A stretch of DNA of 64,000 nucleotides from assembly GCF_900156735.1 (NCBI RefSeq), contig NZ_FTOL01000002.1, forward strand, positions 310,001-374,000, given 5' to 3'. Positions within the stretch are counted from its first letter, which is position 1. The number at the start of each line of letters is the position of its first letter. Position numbers and translations under genes: made by a program. The DNA is from Chryseobacterium ureilyticum (GTDB taxonomy: Bacteria > Bacteroidota > Bacteroidia > Flavobacteriales > Weeksellaceae). The notes under the pieces were generated by a model, which ran no database searches, was not told the origin of the DNA, and saw nothing but the letters and a program-made list of their open reading frames with translations. Positions 1-8,480 of the stretch are shown in pieces.

Positions 1-108
1 GCAGATCCTGAAGGATATCCAAAAGATACTTTCTACAATGACCTGCAGATTTATTATGCTAAAAACAGAGGTAAAGATGCCGTTCAGGAAATCTTAGATC
101 TGTTATAA
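1..108 (+). CDS. C-terminal end of an unidentified protein (partial)
   Basis: Frame 1 is open from the first base to a TAA at 106-108 and gives the last 35 residues of a protein whose start lies outside the window. The tail contains DPEGYPKDTFYNDLQIYY and ends QEILDLL. I do not recognise the family from this fragment. The next gene begins 10 bp later on the same strand, so the two are probably co-transcribed. Confidence 0.7.
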   Translation, partial: ADPEGYPKDTFYNDLQIYYAKNRGKDAVQEILDLL

Positions 109-118
109 AAAACAGAAT

Positions 119-658
119 ATGAAAAAAGGTATCATTTATATTATAATAATTGCCGTTATTGGTATCGTGGCTTTCATACCAGGAGTAAGGGATTTTCTGA
201 AAAATCAGTTTTTCCCTATTGCTACTATTGAAAATGCTGTGCATATCAATGAAGAAGATTATGACATAGACCTTAAAGGTATTAATGTTCCCAGCACGAA
301 CCTTAAAAATCTTAAGGATAAAGCTGTTTTCCTAAATTTTTGGGGAACCTGGTGCCCGCCATGCAGAAAAGAGTGGCCAAGCATTCAGAAATTATATGAG
401 ACAAGAAAGGAAAATGTGAACTTTGTACTCATTGCTATGAATGACAAAGAAGAGGATGTAAGAAAATTTTTAAAGGAAAATAATTATACGGCTCCGGTGT
501 ATATCGCTCAAAGCCCTATTTCTGAAAAGATTCTTCCAAAAGTATTTCCTACTACTTTTCTTTTAGATAAAACAGGGAGAATCCTTATCAAGGAAGATGC
601 TTCAAAAGATTGGGACTCAGAAACTGTGCATCAGTTTATTGACAATATCATCAAATAA
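119..658 (+). CDS. TlpA-like thiol:disulfide oxidoreductase (thioredoxin fold)
   Basis: A 179-residue membrane-anchored thioredoxin-fold protein. Residues about 3-20 are one hydrophobic helix after MKKG, so the domain should sit in the periplasm. The redox site WCPPC has its cysteines at residues 79 and 82, inside FLNFWGTWCPPCRKEW, and a cis-proline segment VFPTTFLLD follows near residue 143. This is the TlpA/ResA/AhpC-TSA-like arrangement, used in the family to reduce disulfides in periplasmic clients such as apocytochromes. The client here is unknown. The gene starts 10 bp after the preceding partial gene, which suggests one operon. Confidence 0.88.
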   Translation: MKKGIIYIIIIAVIGIVAFIPGVRDFLKNQFFPIATIENAVHINEEDYDIDLKGINVPSTNLKNLKDKAVFLNFWGTWCPPCRKEWPSIQKLYETRKENVNFVLIAMNDKEEDVRKFLKENNYTAPVYIAQSPISEKILPKVFPTTFLLDKTGRILIKEDASKDWDSETVHQFIDNIIK

Positions 659-741
659 ATTTTAACTAAATTTTATAATTTGTTGGTACAGGATTTGTGA
701 AATTTATACTGTTAAAAAATTTGTTTAAATCCAAACACAAA

Positions 742-1083
742 ATGAAATATTCAAAATTAAATCTTGCAAAAGAAGCCATCAATCACAAGGGCTTTGTCAA
801 AAAGATCCCTGATATTTTCAGAATGGTAAAATTATGGAGAAAAGGAGTTTATCCTATGAAATCCATTGACATTATTCTTCCGCTCTTAGGAATTTTGTAT
901 GTCATTTCTCCTATTGACCTTCTTCCTGAATTTGCCATCCCGGTCCTTGGAGTAATGGATGACCTTGCCGTTTTATCCCTTACGATTCCAAAGCTTATCA
1001 AAGAGGTAGACAAGTTTTTACTTTGGGAAGCTGAACAAAAATATAAGGGCACTCAAGTCATTGATGCCGAAATCGTAAAATAA
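742..1083 (+). CDS. DUF1232 (YkvA-like) membrane-associated protein
   Basis: The core IDIILPLLGILYVISPIDLLPEF followed by GVMDDLAVL is the DUF1232 signature (PxDLxPD/E-like loop between two hydrophobic segments, about residues 35-75). The family is small and of unknown biochemical function. The frame is open from a GTG at 697, but the ATG at 742 (MKYSKLNLAKEA) is the more usual start and gives 113 residues. A strong hairpin terminator follows at 1101-1131, so this gene probably closes the short run starting before base 1. Confidence 0.8.
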   Translation: MKYSKLNLAKEAINHKGFVKKIPDIFRMVKLWRKGVYPMKSIDIILPLLGILYVISPIDLLPEFAIPVLGVMDDLAVLSLTIPKLIKEVDKFLLWEAEQKYKGTQVIDAEIVK

Positions 1084-1100
1084 TAGTTTATTATATTTTT

Positions 1101-1131
1101 AAAACCATTCTGAGTACTTCAGGATGGTTTT
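1101..1131 (+). terminator. Rho-independent terminator after the DUF1232 gene
   Basis: Arms AAAACCATTCTGA (1101-1113) and TCAGGATGGTTTT (1119-1131) pair over 13 bp with one G-U, with loop GTACT and a T run to 1133. It separates the DUF1232 gene from the next promoter. Confidence 0.85.
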
Positions 1132-1178
1132 TTATTAAGCAAATAGGCGATAAATTTTTAAGCCTTATTTCAAATCCT

Positions 1179-1186
1179 TAAATTTG
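1179..1186 (+). promoter_or_regulatory. Bacteroidota -7 element (TAAATTTG) of the pyrE-pyrF gene
   Basis: TAAATTTG is an exact match to the Bacteroidota TAnnTTTG -7 box and lies 19 bp before the ATG at 1206. The -33 position reads TTT rather than TTG, so this is a good -7 with a weak upstream element. Confidence 0.6.
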
Positions 1187-1205
1187 CAATATCTAATAAA
1201 AAATA

Positions 1206-2585
1206 ATGGAAAGTAAAAAAGAATTCTTCTTAGAGTGCTACAAGCTAGGAATCATTAAATTTGGAAGGTTTACTTTAAAGAGTGGTATAGAAAGCCCTTT
1301 TTATGTAGACTTAAGACCATTGGCTTCCGATCCTAAAATCTTAAAAAATCTTGCTAATTATTTATTGGAAATGCTTCCATTGGATAATTTTGATTTAATC
1401 TGTGGAGTTCCTTACGCAGCTCTTCCTATGGCGACTGCCATGTCATTGGAAAGCTATATTCCATTAATTATTAAAAGAAAAGAAGCGAAAAGCTACGGTA
1501 CCAAAAAATTGATTGAAGGTATTTATCAGAAAGGGCAAAACTGCCTATTGGTAGAAGACGTGATCACTTCCGGAAAATCTTTACTGGAAACTATTCCTGA
1601 AGTAGAGCAGGAAGACCTTAAAGTTTCTGATATCGTAGTGGTATTAGACAGAGAACAAGGTGGAAAACAACTACTGGAAAGTAAAGGATACAGAGTACAT
1701 ACTCTTTTCAATATTTCTGAAGTGTGTGGAATTCTTCAGGAAACTGGTGAATTGTCTGATGAAGAAGTAAAGAGAATTCAGGATTTCTTATTGGGGAATC
1801 ACATTCAGTTTGAGGAGGAAACCAGAGCATCTTATGAGCAAAAATTGAGTAATGCTCAACATTCTGTTTCTAAAAAATTATTGGAGACTGCTTTGGCAAA
1901 GAAATCGAACCTTATTGCGTCTGCTGATGTTACAACCACTCAGGAATTACTTGATTTTGCTGAAAAAGTAGGTCCTCATATCATTGCATTAAAGACGCAT
2001 ATCGATATTATTTCTGATTTTGAATATGAAAAGACAATCACTCCTCTAAAGGAAATTGCAGCAAAACATCAGTTCTTATTAATGGAGGACAGGAAATTTG
2101 CAGATATTGGAAACACTCAGGAATTACAATTCACAAGTGGAGTTTTCAAAATTACTGACTGGGCAGATTTCGTAACATCTCAGGTAATTGGTGGCTTTGA
2201 ATCACTTGACTGCTTCAAAAATGTAGGAGTAGTAGCAATTGTCGGCATGTCATCAAAAGGAGCATTAACCACAGCTAGCTATCGTGAGGAAGCTTTAAAA
2301 GTAGCAGCATCTCACCCGAATGTAATAGGTGGAGTATCTCAGAATAAAATCCCTGAAGATCTTTTATTATTCACGCCAGGAGTAAATCTTGCAGATTCAG
2401 GAGACGGAAAAGGACAGCAATACAATACTCCGGAACATGTTTTCAAAACTTTACATACAGATTTCATCATCGTAGGAAGAGGAATCTACAAGTCTGAAGA
2501 CCCTGCCGCAGCTGCAGTTACTTATAAAACTGAAGGTTGGAATGCGTATATTAATTCTTTGGAAAAAAAAGCAATTCAGAATTAA
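1206..2585 (+). CDS. pyrE-pyrF: Bifunctional orotate phosphoribosyltransferase / OMP decarboxylase (UMP-synthase-like fusion)
   Basis: A 459-residue fusion of the last two enzymes of de novo UMP synthesis. The N-terminal OPRT domain (about 1-200) has the PRPP-binding motif VEDVITSGKS near residue 116 and the segment KRKEAKSYGTKKLIEG. The C-terminal OMP decarboxylase (about 215-459) has the catalytic set K263 (ALKTHIDI), D295-x-K297 and D300 in MEDRKFADIGNT, plus TPGVNLADSGDGKGQQY and IIVGRG. These decarboxylase motifs look like the eukaryotic type (yeast Ura3/metazoan UMPS), and the domain order OPRT-OMPDC is the metazoan order. All catalytic residues are present, so both activities are expected. 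The gene is transcribed alone from its own promoter. Confidence 0.95.
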   Translation: MESKKEFFLECYKLGIIKFGRFTLKSGIESPFYVDLRPLASDPKILKNLANYLLEMLPLDNFDLICGVPYAALPMATAMSLESYIPLIIKRKEAKSYGTKKLIEGIYQKGQNCLLVEDVITSGKSLLETIPEVEQEDLKVSDIVVVLDREQGGKQLLESKGYRVHTLFNISEVCGILQETGELSDEEVKRIQDFLLGNHIQFEEETRASYEQKLSNAQHSVSKKLLETALAKKSNLIASADVTTTQELLDFAEKVGPHIIALKTHIDIISDFEYEKTITPLKEIAAKHQFLLMEDRKFADIGNTQELQFTSGVFKITDWADFVTSQVIGGFESLDCFKNVGVVAIVGMSSKGALTTASYREEALKVAASHPNVIGGVSQNKIPEDLLLFTPGVNLADSGDGKGQQYNTPEHVFKTLHTDFIIVGRGIYKSEDPAAAAVTYKTEGWNAYINSLEKKAIQN

Positions 2586-2613
2586 AATTCTAGAAAGTAT
2601 ATACAAAATAAGT

Positions 2614-2621
2614 TATATTTG
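2614..2621 (+). promoter_or_regulatory. -7 element (TATATTTG) supporting the TTG start at 2639
   Basis: TATATTTG matches TAnnTTTG. A transcript starting about 6 bases later leaves a leader of roughly 12 bases before the TTG start codon at 2639, in line with the start inferred from the signal peptide. Confidence 0.5.
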
Positions 2622-2638
2622 AGCTTTATCACGGATAT

Positions 2639-5461
2639 TTGAAAAAGATCAGCCTTTGCCTTATTTTGTTTTGTGGAATTATTCAGATTTCCGCACAGAA
2701 TGACAGTATTTATATTGGAGCGAAACTGTCTCCTGACAGAAAAACCTTTGAGGTAAACCAGGAAATAGTTTACTACAATCATTCAGACAAAGACCTGAAT
2801 ACTGTAAAACTTCTGAATTGGGTTTCCGCATATAACAGACGGGGAACCTCATTAGTCTACAGAAAACTGGAAGACAGGAATAATGATCTGCATTTTGCAA
2901 AAAATGATGAACTGGGAAAACTTCTTGAACTGAACATTAAAAATTCAGAAAACCAGGAAATTCATGTCGATACAATTACAGATGAAAATCTATTTATTCC
3001 TCTGAAAAACGCATTAAAACCAGGCGAAAGCATTACATTGCAATTACAGTATAGGATGCAGCTTCCCGATAAAAAATTTACGGGATATGGTACATCTGCA
3101 CAGAATATTGCATTAAAATATTTCTTTATTGTTCCGGATCGTTTTGATCCGGACAATATTTCCCCGAGAAATTACCACGATATTGAAGAACCCGTAAGCT
3201 TTAATACATTCTGGACTATAAATTTTGATATTCCGGTGAATACTTTCATTGAGGGTAACTTACCACAAATCCAGATGAATTCTTTTAAAGGTTACCTTGA
3301 TTCAGACCCAGAGTTCTCAATTTCCTCATATACTTCTCCTATCATAAAAGTCAATGTTGACGGTACAGATACAGAAATCAAATTCGGCTATAATCTTAAG
3401 CCTGATGAAAAACAGAACCTTGAATTTTATCTACCTCTTCATTTAAAGTTTTTAAAAGAAAAAATCGGTTCTCTACCTAAGAGTCTCTTTATTTCAGATA
3501 AGTTCAGAGCAAAGGAAGATTTTTTCGGGAATAATGATATTACTTTTTGGAAATTCAGGTTCCAATTGTTTACAGACGCAGAGAAAACAGATCTTGATTA
3601 TTTTGGAATTATCACGAAAAAAATTCTTGATGAAAACATTATTGCTGATAAACAGAAAGATCACTGGTTTAAAAATGGTTTGAAATCATATCTTGAGATT
3701 CAATATCTGAAAAAGTTCTATAAAGACACTAAACTTCTGGGAACTTTGCCTGAATCCAAGATATTTGGAATCAAGCCTTTAAAATTCTTTCATGCTTCAA
3801 AAGTAAAACTTCTGGATCGATATGGGCTTGCCTATCAATATATTATGCTTCAAAACCTGGATCAGAAAATAGATGAAGATTTTGGAGTATTGAGTAATTT
3901 CAATGATATGGCGATAAGCAGTTTCGAAACAGGAAGTCTGTTCAATTATTCTGCTGATAAAATAGGAGATCAAACGTTCAATGAACTTATAAAAAACTAT
4001 GTTTCACAGAATACCGGAAAGAGAATTGATCCCGATGATTTTCTGAAGGACCTGGCTCAAAAGGAGAAAACAACCAATTATCTGTCTCAGTTTTTCAAAC
4101 AGAAAAACAGAGTCAATTTTAAATTGAAACGTATTACAAAGGAAAATAATTCGCTGCAAATTAAAATTGCTAAAAATACAGATGCGCCTATTCCTGTAAA
4201 ACTTGAAACTGAAACCAGAAACGGAGAAAGAAAAGCATATTGGATAGAAACAGAGGAGAATGAAAGAAGCAAGGATTTTTCATTACCTGCATCAGATAAT
4301 ATTTATAAAGTCACCTTAAATAGCGGTTATATTTTCCCAGAATCAAGCTACAGAGATAATTTTCTTTATGCAAAAGGAATATTTTCGAATACAAAAAAAC
4401 TTAAGCTTAAGCTAATAAAGGATATTCCTAATCCTGAATACAACGAAATTTACATCAGCCCAAGAGTACGTTTTAACAATACGTATGATAAATTTTTACT
4501 TGGAGTTAATTTAAAAAATCAGTCATTCTTTGATCAAAAATTTCTGTACTCATTTACTCCAACTTACAGTACCGGAACAGGAAAATTAACTGGTTCAGGA
4601 GCGGTTTCCTACTCTTTTCTTCCTGCTGAAAGCATTATACGAAGTCTTACGTTTGGAGTTTCCGGGTCTTATTTTCATTATGATTATGATCTTGCTTACA
4701 GAAAAGCGTCTGCATTTTCAACATTAAGCTTTAGAAAGAATCCAAGGAGTACGGTAAGCAGAAGTATCGGATTTTCTTACAATTACTTTGAAAGAGACCT
4801 CAGTCCGATCATGATAGCCAATGACGATTACAAAAAATACAATCTTTGGGGGCTTGGCTATAGCTACAGTGACAGCCAGATGATTCATGAAAAAAGCCTG
4901 AGCCTGAGTACACAAGGAATGGAAGATTTCAATAAAATTACGGCAGAAGGATTTTACAGATGGGAATTTGCTCCAAAACAAAAATTGAGTGTTCGTTTAT
5001 TTGCCGGATACTTTTTAAGGAACGATACCCGAAATAATTTATTTAATTACGGAATTTCAAGGGTTTCCAACTATACATTTTCCTATAATCTTTTAGGAGA
5101 AAGTGCCAGCAGCGGACTTCTTTCACAGCAGTTTATCCTTGCAGACGGTGGATTTAAGTCTTTTCTTCCTGGAAGTGTTAATCACTGGATCACGTCTGTG
5201 AATGTAGATTCCAGTATCTGGAAAATATTCCATGTGTATGCGGATGCTGGAGTATATAAAAATAAAGATTTTCCAACAAAATTCATTTGGGATAGTGGCA
5301 TCAAAGTAAGAATCATTCCTGATTTTCTTGAAGTGTATTTCCCTATACAGTCTTCATTAGGATTTGAACCTTCATTTAAAGATTACGCCAAACGTATCAG
5401 ATATACTTTGGTTCTAAACCTAGGTTCCATCATCAATGCGGCAAGACGAGGATGGTATTAA
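2639..5461 (+). CDS. Pseudo-M1-peptidase domain fused to a C-terminal outer-membrane beta-barrel
   Basis: 940 residues. The start is a TTG because the signal peptide (MKKISLCLILFCGIIQISAQ) begins exactly there. The first half resembles the N-terminal beta-saddle and catalytic region of M1 aminopeptidases. WFKNGLKSYLE (near residue 344) aligns with the family's WLNEGFAxYxE, but the zinc motif HExxH is absent from the preceding helix (IITKKILDENIIA) and the third-ligand glutamate segment is altered. It is therefore probably catalytically dead. From about residue 610 onward the sequence alternates aromatic and polar residues in repeated strands, as in an outer-membrane beta-barrel. Function unknown. 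A perfect terminator follows at 5467-5495. Confidence 0.75.
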   Translation: MKKISLCLILFCGIIQISAQNDSIYIGAKLSPDRKTFEVNQEIVYYNHSDKDLNTVKLLNWVSAYNRRGTSLVYRKLEDRNNDLHFAKNDELGKLLELNIKNSENQEIHVDTITDENLFIPLKNALKPGESITLQLQYRMQLPDKKFTGYGTSAQNIALKYFFIVPDRFDPDNISPRNYHDIEEPVSFNTFWTINFDIPVNTFIEGNLPQIQMNSFKGYLDSDPEFSISSYTSPIIKVNVDGTDTEIKFGYNLKPDEKQNLEFYLPLHLKFLKEKIGSLPKSLFISDKFRAKEDFFGNNDITFWKFRFQLFTDAEKTDLDYFGIITKKILDENIIADKQKDHWFKNGLKSYLEIQYLKKFYKDTKLLGTLPESKIFGIKPLKFFHASKVKLLDRYGLAYQYIMLQNLDQKIDEDFGVLSNFNDMAISSFETGSLFNYSADKIGDQTFNELIKNYVSQNTGKRIDPDDFLKDLAQKEKTTNYLSQFFKQKNRVNFKLKRITKENNSLQIKIAKNTDAPIPVKLETETRNGERKAYWIETEENERSKDFSLPASDNIYKVTLNSGYIFPESSYRDNFLYAKGIFSNTKKLKLKLIKDIPNPEYNEIYISPRVRFNNTYDKFLLGVNLKNQSFFDQKFLYSFTPTYSTGTGKLTGSGAVSYSFLPAESIIRSLTFGVSGSYFHYDYDLAYRKASAFSTLSFRKNPRSTVSRSIGFSYNYFERDLSPIMIANDDYKKYNLWGLGYSYSDSQMIHEKSLSLSTQGMEDFNKITAEGFYRWEFAPKQKLSVRLFAGYFLRNDTRNNLFNYGISRVSNYTFSYNLLGESASSGLLSQQFILADGGFKSFLPGSVNHWITSVNVDSSIWKIFHVYADAGVYKNKDFPTKFIWDSGIKVRIIPDFLEVYFPIQSSLGFEPSFKDYAKRIRYTLVLNLGSIINAARRGWY

Positions 5462-5466
5462 TATAA

Positions 5467-5495
5467 AAAGAACTGCTTATGATAAGCAGTTCTTT
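5467..5495. terminator. Bidirectional terminator between convergent genes
   Basis: Perfect 13-bp arms AAAGAACTGCTTA (5467-5479) and TAAGCAGTTCTTT (5483-5495) with a 3-base loop, T-rich to the right. It lies between the plus-strand barrel gene and the minus-strand T9SS cargo gene. Confidence 0.85.
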
Positions 5496-5518
5496 CTTTT
5501 TCAATAGGTATGTAAAAA

Positions 5519-6328
5519 CTAATCTTTAATAATCTTTTGTGAAATAGGAGCATTATTAATGGTTCCCGTCACAATATAAGTACCTTTTGGAAGGTCTGTA
5601 ATATCAAGATTTAAGGCAAATTTTGTAGGAGATTTTTTCACCACCTGCCTGTATGAATCATATACTTTGACATCTTTGATTTCCATATCAAACACTACTT
5701 TTCCATCTTTTACAAAAGGATTTTGTATGAAACCAGATTTCCCCATCCCTTCTGCTGAGAAGTCCACCCTATTATCACTATTATTTTCAAGAGTTCTTCT
5801 GATAGCCGTTGATGCTGTTGGAGACGGAGCTGGACCGTCACCTTTAAACTGATCTGCATTAGCTCCATAGCCTACAAAATCCAAGACATTGGATGAATCA
5901 GGATTTGCAACCTGAATAATATTTCCCGCTAATGCAACTTTCCCTGATGTATTTGAAATTTTTATTCCAACAGATTTATTAGGGGTTCCGTCAAAATTTT
6001 TAATGGTGGTAGCTATAAAATTAGGTGTGGGCAGATTTTCTACTCCACCTTCAATAGCCGCTTCCTGGATAAGATAAGTTTCATTGGGACCTAAAGTAAA
6101 ATCCGGTAACGTGTGATATTGAGTAAATGCCCCGATTGCTGGGGCATATTGTATGCTTGCCCCCGTTAAGGAAACCAATGTTGTCCCTATATTTTTAAGA
6201 ACAATATAATTATTTTTAAAAACAGACCCGGAACTTTCGTTACCTCCATAGATTTCATTGATAACAATCTGTGCATTTGTAAATGCTGTCATCAGTACTA
6301 ATCCGGCAATAGTAAAGATTTTTTTCAT
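5519..6328 (-). CDS. Secreted lamin-tail-domain protein with a T9SS C-terminal sorting domain
   Basis: With the start at the ATG at 6328 (MKKIFTIAGLVLMTAFTNAQ, a clear signal peptide) the protein has 269 residues; the longer frame to 6397 has no signal peptide at its start. INEIYGGNESSG...NNYIVLKN after the leader is typical of the lamin-tail (LTD) fold found in many Bacteroidota surface proteins. The last 70 residues (IKDVKVYDSYRQVVKK...LPKGTYIVTGTINNAPISQKIIKD) form a type A T9SS sorting domain, so the product should cross the outer membrane through T9SS. No enzyme motif is visible. Confidence 0.82.
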   Translation of the reverse strand: MKKIFTIAGLVLMTAFTNAQIVINEIYGGNESSGSVFKNNYIVLKNIGTTLVSLTGASIQYAPAIGAFTQYHTLPDFTLGPNETYLIQEAAIEGGVENLPTPNFIATTIKNFDGTPNKSVGIKISNTSGKVALAGNIIQVANPDSSNVLDFVGYGANADQFKGDGPAPSPTASTAIRRTLENNSDNRVDFSAEGMGKSGFIQNPFVKDGKVVFDMEIKDVKVYDSYRQVVKKSPTKFALNLDITDLPKGTYIVTGTINNAPISQKIIKD

Positions 6329-6348
6329 CTCAATATTTTTACAGGTGA

Positions 6349-6380
6349 TTGTGGTAAAAACAACAAAAACGATACCACAA
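6349..6380. promoter_or_regulatory. Spaced inverted repeat just upstream of the lamin-tail protein gene
   Basis: TTGTGGTA (6349-6356) and TACCACAA (6373-6380) form perfect 8-bp arms 16 bp apart, beginning 20 bp upstream of the start codon at 6328. It could be an operator or a leader hairpin. No T run follows, so it is not an obvious terminator. Confidence 0.35.
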
Positions 6381-6445
6381 GATTGGGAAATATACAATAA
6401 ATATAGGATATACTCATTGTCATAATGAAGTAATTACAATAAAAA

Positions 6446-6476
6446 AATCCAGCCATTTCTTCGAAATGTCTGGATT
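6446..6476. terminator. Terminator after the 6498-7454 gene
   Basis: Arms 6446-6459 and 6463-6476 (AATCCAGCCATTTC / GAAATGTCTGGATT) pair over 14 bp with one mismatch. On the minus strand the hairpin is followed by TTTTT, which suits termination of the minus-strand gene ending at 6498. Confidence 0.8.
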
Positions 6477-6497
6477 CTATTTTTATCTAAAAACGAA

Positions 6498-7454
6498 TTA
6501 GTCTTTTAAGATTTTTTGAGATACTGCTTCTTTGTTTACAGTACCTGTTACGATGTAAGCTCCTTTTGCTAATTCAGCAACGTTTACAGTTCCGTTTTGT
6601 TTTACAGAAGCTTCTTTTACTACTTGTCCGAACATGTTGAAAACTTTTACATCTTTCACATCAGCTCCGAAAGTGATTTCGTTGTTTTTTACGAAAGTGT
6701 TTTTTACAAAACTTCCAGCCTTACCTGTTTTTACATCTGAAACACTCAAAGTTTCAGTATATATTTTTGCAGAAAGATTTCCAATAGAAAGATTTCCTGT
6801 TCCAGAAGTTGCACTTCCACTTTGTCTTATAGCAACACCACCAATTGTTGCTGGAGAAGTTCCTAATCCTGCAGTACTTGTAATTAATGGTTGTGAATTG
6901 ATTTGTAAAGTAGCCGTATTTGTACCTGCTGTATTATCAATAATATAAGTAACCGTAATATTAGCAGGAGTTCCGTAAGGAATTTCAGTTCCATAAGTAG
7001 GTGTAGGAGCAGGAGTTCCTGATGGTGCAAATCCATTATTTAAGATTCCCAAAGAATATCCAGTTGCAGACCCTTTAGCAAAAAGTCTTGCATTAAAAAC
7101 TCCTGGGCTAGTACCTGAAGACACTGTAAACATTAAGAAATAATCACCTGCAGTTGTACTTAAACCCGCTGCACTTGCAGCATTAATTGTAGCTGAATAC
7201 TCTGCTTTACTAGATCCTGTAGGACTAACATTAAAAACTGATGAGAATGCTTTGTTAACATCTTCGCTGTTTCCGGCTGTTAATTGGGCTACACTCCCAT
7301 TAGCACTTAGCTGTCCCGGTGTTCCACTGTGAGTAGTCCATCCGTTTGCATTAAGAGCTCCTGTAAAACTAAAGTTTTCAGATAAAACGGTACTTTGTGC
7401 ATTTGCAAAAGCAGCAATTGCTACAACTCCTAAAATAGTAAAGATCTTTTTCAT
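6498..7454 (-). CDS. Secreted protein with a T9SS C-terminal sorting domain
   Basis: 318 residues from the ATG at 7454 (MKKIFTILGVVAIAAFANAQ signal peptide); the frame continues upstream to 7493 without a plausible start. The body (about 20-250) is rich in Gly, Ser, Thr and Ala and resembles the jelly-roll domains found in front of sorting domains; I see no catalytic motif. The C-terminal 65 residues (VKDVKVFNMFGQVVKE...LAKGAYIVTGTVNKEAVSQKILKD) are a type A T9SS sorting domain close in sequence to the two neighbouring cargo proteins. Each gene of the group has its own downstream hairpin, so they look individually transcribed. Confidence 0.82.
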   Translation of the reverse strand: MKKIFTILGVVAIAAFANAQSTVLSENFSFTGALNANGWTTHSGTPGQLSANGSVAQLTAGNSEDVNKAFSSVFNVSPTGSSKAEYSATINAASAAGLSTTAGDYFLMFTVSSGTSPGVFNARLFAKGSATGYSLGILNNGFAPSGTPAPTPTYGTEIPYGTPANITVTYIIDNTAGTNTATLQINSQPLITSTAGLGTSPATIGGVAIRQSGSATSGTGNLSIGNLSAKIYTETLSVSDVKTGKAGSFVKNTFVKNNEITFGADVKDVKVFNMFGQVVKEASVKQNGTVNVAELAKGAYIVTGTVNKEAVSQKILKD

Positions 7455-7497
7455 AAAATAATTTTTTTTAAAATTTATAGAATAAAAATACAAAAAA

Positions 7498-7521
7498 ACC
7501 GTTACTTAAAAAAGCAACGGT
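7498..7521. terminator. Probable terminator after the 7547-8329 gene
   Basis: ACCGTT (7498-7503) and AACGGT (7516-7521) form short perfect arms. On the minus strand they are followed by a T7 run (complement of 7492-7498). The stem is short, so support is moderate. Confidence 0.55.
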
Positions 7522-7546
7522 ATATATTTAACAATTAGTTAATTTA

Positions 7547-8329
7547 TTACTTTTTAATAATTTTTTCTGAAACAATTTTTCCGCTTACAGTTCCAGTAAC
7601 GAAATAAATACCTTTTTGAAGTTCTGTAACATTTAATGCTCCATTTTCAGAAACTGATCCTGTTTTTATTACTTGACCGTTTACATTGAAAATCTTTACA
7701 TCAGATTTTACTCCAAAATAAATTTCATTATCTACAGAAGTATTTTTAACAAAAACTTTTTTAGATTTAGTTACATCAGAAGTTGCTAACGAAGCGGCAG
7801 TTCCTGTTATCCTAACATCATCTAACCTCCATTCTACGTCGTTTGTCCCTGTGAATTTAACTCTTAAATTGGATGTTGCTGGGATAGTTCCTGTAGGATT
7901 AATGTAAAGCCAATTTGAAGTACCATTCCCTGTAGGTCTTGTGTAAGAAAGTAATGTCCAATTAGTTCCATCTACACTCACTTCTATTTTCAATTCATTA
8001 TTAGCAGAAGCTGATCCTTTTCTTTGCCCTAAAAAAAGTTGAATATTCTCATAATTTGAGGTATTTATTCCTGAAATTATGAAAGTTTCATCAGTTGCAT
8101 TAATCATTACGTTAGCACCTCCTGAAGATTGTGCATAACCAGATGAAATATTAGTAGCTCTGACATCACCACTTCCTTCATAGCTTATCGGATTGGCATT
8201 TTGAAAAGTATTAGCTGCAATAGTCTTTGTACTGGTAGTAGTACCCATATTTTCAGAATAAATAGTAGTTTGGGCAAACGCTACAGTTGTAAACATAGCT
8301 GTTGCCAATAACGAATAAAGTTTTTTCAT
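7547..8329 (-). CDS. Secreted protein with a T9SS C-terminal sorting domain
   Basis: 260 residues with signal peptide MKKLYSLLATAMFTTVAFAQ. The middle part (TTIYSENMG... to about 180) reads like a choice-of-anchor/discoidin-like beta-sandwich, with segments such as LKIEVSVDGTNWTLLSY and NLRVKFTGTNDVEWRLDDVRITG that are common in Bacteroidota secreted proteins. The tail (SDVKIFNVNGQVIKTGSVSENG...LQKGIYFVTGTVSGKIVSEKIIKK) is a type A T9SS sorting domain. No enzymatic motif is visible, so it is probably a surface or adhesive protein. It is adjacent to two similar cargo genes on the same strand. Confidence 0.82.
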   Translation of the reverse strand: MKKLYSLLATAMFTTVAFAQTTIYSENMGTTTSTKTIAANTFQNANPISYEGSGDVRATNISSGYAQSSGGANVMINATDETFIISGINTSNYENIQLFLGQRKGSASANNELKIEVSVDGTNWTLLSYTRPTGNGTSNWLYINPTGTIPATSNLRVKFTGTNDVEWRLDDVRITGTAASLATSDVTKSKKVFVKNTSVDNEIYFGVKSDVKIFNVNGQVIKTGSVSENGALNVTELQKGIYFVTGTVSGKIVSEKIIKK

Positions 8330-8480
8330 GATTATAAAATTTTAATAATTAATAATTTCGGAGGCTAAATTACATTTATTTTTTCCGCCTTCACAATAAT
8401 TAAATTAAATTTCTGTTAATAATAGTTAGACCTTCACTGTTAACATTTTTTAATTATTTTTACGAATTATTTTTCAGGAC

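Noticed and set aside
6329..6397. Longer N-terminus of the lamin-tail protein
   Set aside because: A standard signal peptide starts at the ATG at 6328; the extension would bury it.
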